Of a stretch of DNA of 7,066 bases, positions 7,013 to 7,066 are shown in pieces. Made by a program: the position numbers and the translations under genes. Origin of the DNA: Chitinophagaceae bacterium UBA5175. GTDB taxonomy: Bacteria; Bacteroidota; Bacteroidia; Chitinophagales; Chitinophagaceae. Under the pieces are notes generated by a model. The model ran no database searches. It had not been told where the DNA came from and worked only from the letters and a program-made list of their open reading frames with translations. Each line of letters starts with the position of its first letter. The stretch's first letter is position 1. Location of the stretch: assembly GCA_002413325.1 (NCBI GenBank), contig DHWT01000016.1, forward strand, positions 1 through 7,066, written 5' to 3'.

Positions 7013-7046
7013 TTTACCGGTTCATGCTGCTAATCCATTATTTTTG
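7013..7046 (+). promoter_or_regulatory. Promoter candidate for the gene entering at the right edge
   Basis: TATTTTTG (7039-7046) matches TAnnTTTG exactly. TTTA (7013-7016) lies 22 nt upstream of it and resembles the TTTG -33 element at three of four bases. The start site would fall near 7050-7053, about 10 nt before the ATG at 7062. This suggests that the next gene is transcribed independently of prmC, although only 49 bp separate them. Confidence 0.5.
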
Positions 7047-7064
7047 CGCATCCAAAAAATAATG
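7036..7064. repeat. 10-bp inverted repeat spanning a -7 element and a start codon
   Basis: CATTATTTTT (7036-7045) and AAAAATAATG (7055-7064) are perfect reverse complements around a 9-nt spacer (GCGCATCCA). The left arm covers most of the TATTTTTG element and the right arm ends in the ATG of the next gene. The arms are almost all A/T, so chance or weak structure is possible. It is not followed by a U-tract within the window, so I do not call it a terminator. Confidence 0.4.
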
Positions 7065-7066
7065 AA
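7062..7066 (+). CDS. First bases of a further plus-strand gene, cut by the window edge
   Basis: Only ATGAA is present. It is called a gene start because an ATG follows a perfect TAnnTTTG element by 15 nt, the same arrangement seen before other genes here. The second codon begins AA (Lys or Asn), as is common in this group. The product cannot be identified. The gene recX follows prmC in some Bacteroidota, but nothing in these bases tests that. Confidence 0.35.

Noticed and set aside
1..7066. Mobile element, CRISPR array, tRNA or rRNA, toxin-antitoxin or defence system
   Set aside because: I saw no terminal inverted repeats, regularly spaced repeats, RNA-gene folds or defence-type domains. All space is used by five intact genes of known families and short spacers.

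Overview
The window looks like an ordinary stretch of chromosome from a member of the Bacteroidota, most likely Chitinophagaceae or a close relative. Three things point there. The large outer-membrane protein has a carboxypeptidase-regulatory-like N-domain and a PF14905-type barrel. The Lgt is long and has the Bacteroidota form of the signature motif. Gene starts lack Shine-Dalgarno sequences and sit behind TAnnTTTG-like -7 elements. Nothing suggests a mobile element, phage, CRISPR array or RNA gene, and base composition and codon use look even throughout. The taxonomic placement rests on family resemblance, not on a search.

Layout from left to right: a strong intrinsic terminator (17-49, minus) closes a TonB-receptor-like outer-membrane beta-barrel gene (74-2527, minus). 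A 209-bp gap with a candidate promoter and a 10-bp palindrome separates it from lgt (2737-4035, minus). A 66-bp divergent spacer leads to a 3-hydroxyacyl-CoA dehydrogenase gene (4102-4998, plus). That gene converges, across 32 bp, on ribD (5031-6125, minus), with a hairpin over its stop codon. A 32-bp divergent spacer separates ribD from prmC (6158-7012, plus). The window ends in a perfect TAnnTTTG element and the first bases of another plus-strand gene (ATG at 7062).

The five complete genes do not form one pathway. Lgt starts lipoprotein maturation in the inner membrane. RibD makes the riboflavin precursor. PrmC methylates release factors. The dehydrogenase serves fatty-acid or short-chain acyl-CoA metabolism. 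The barrel protein sits in the outer membrane with no SusD partner or sensor beside it. All five reading frames are intact, with no frameshifts.

I found no convincing undescribed system. The points most worth checking are small: a prmC start that looks leaderless, symmetric sequences over the barrel-gene promoter and over the last start codon, and Lgt residues that differ from the E. coli enzyme.
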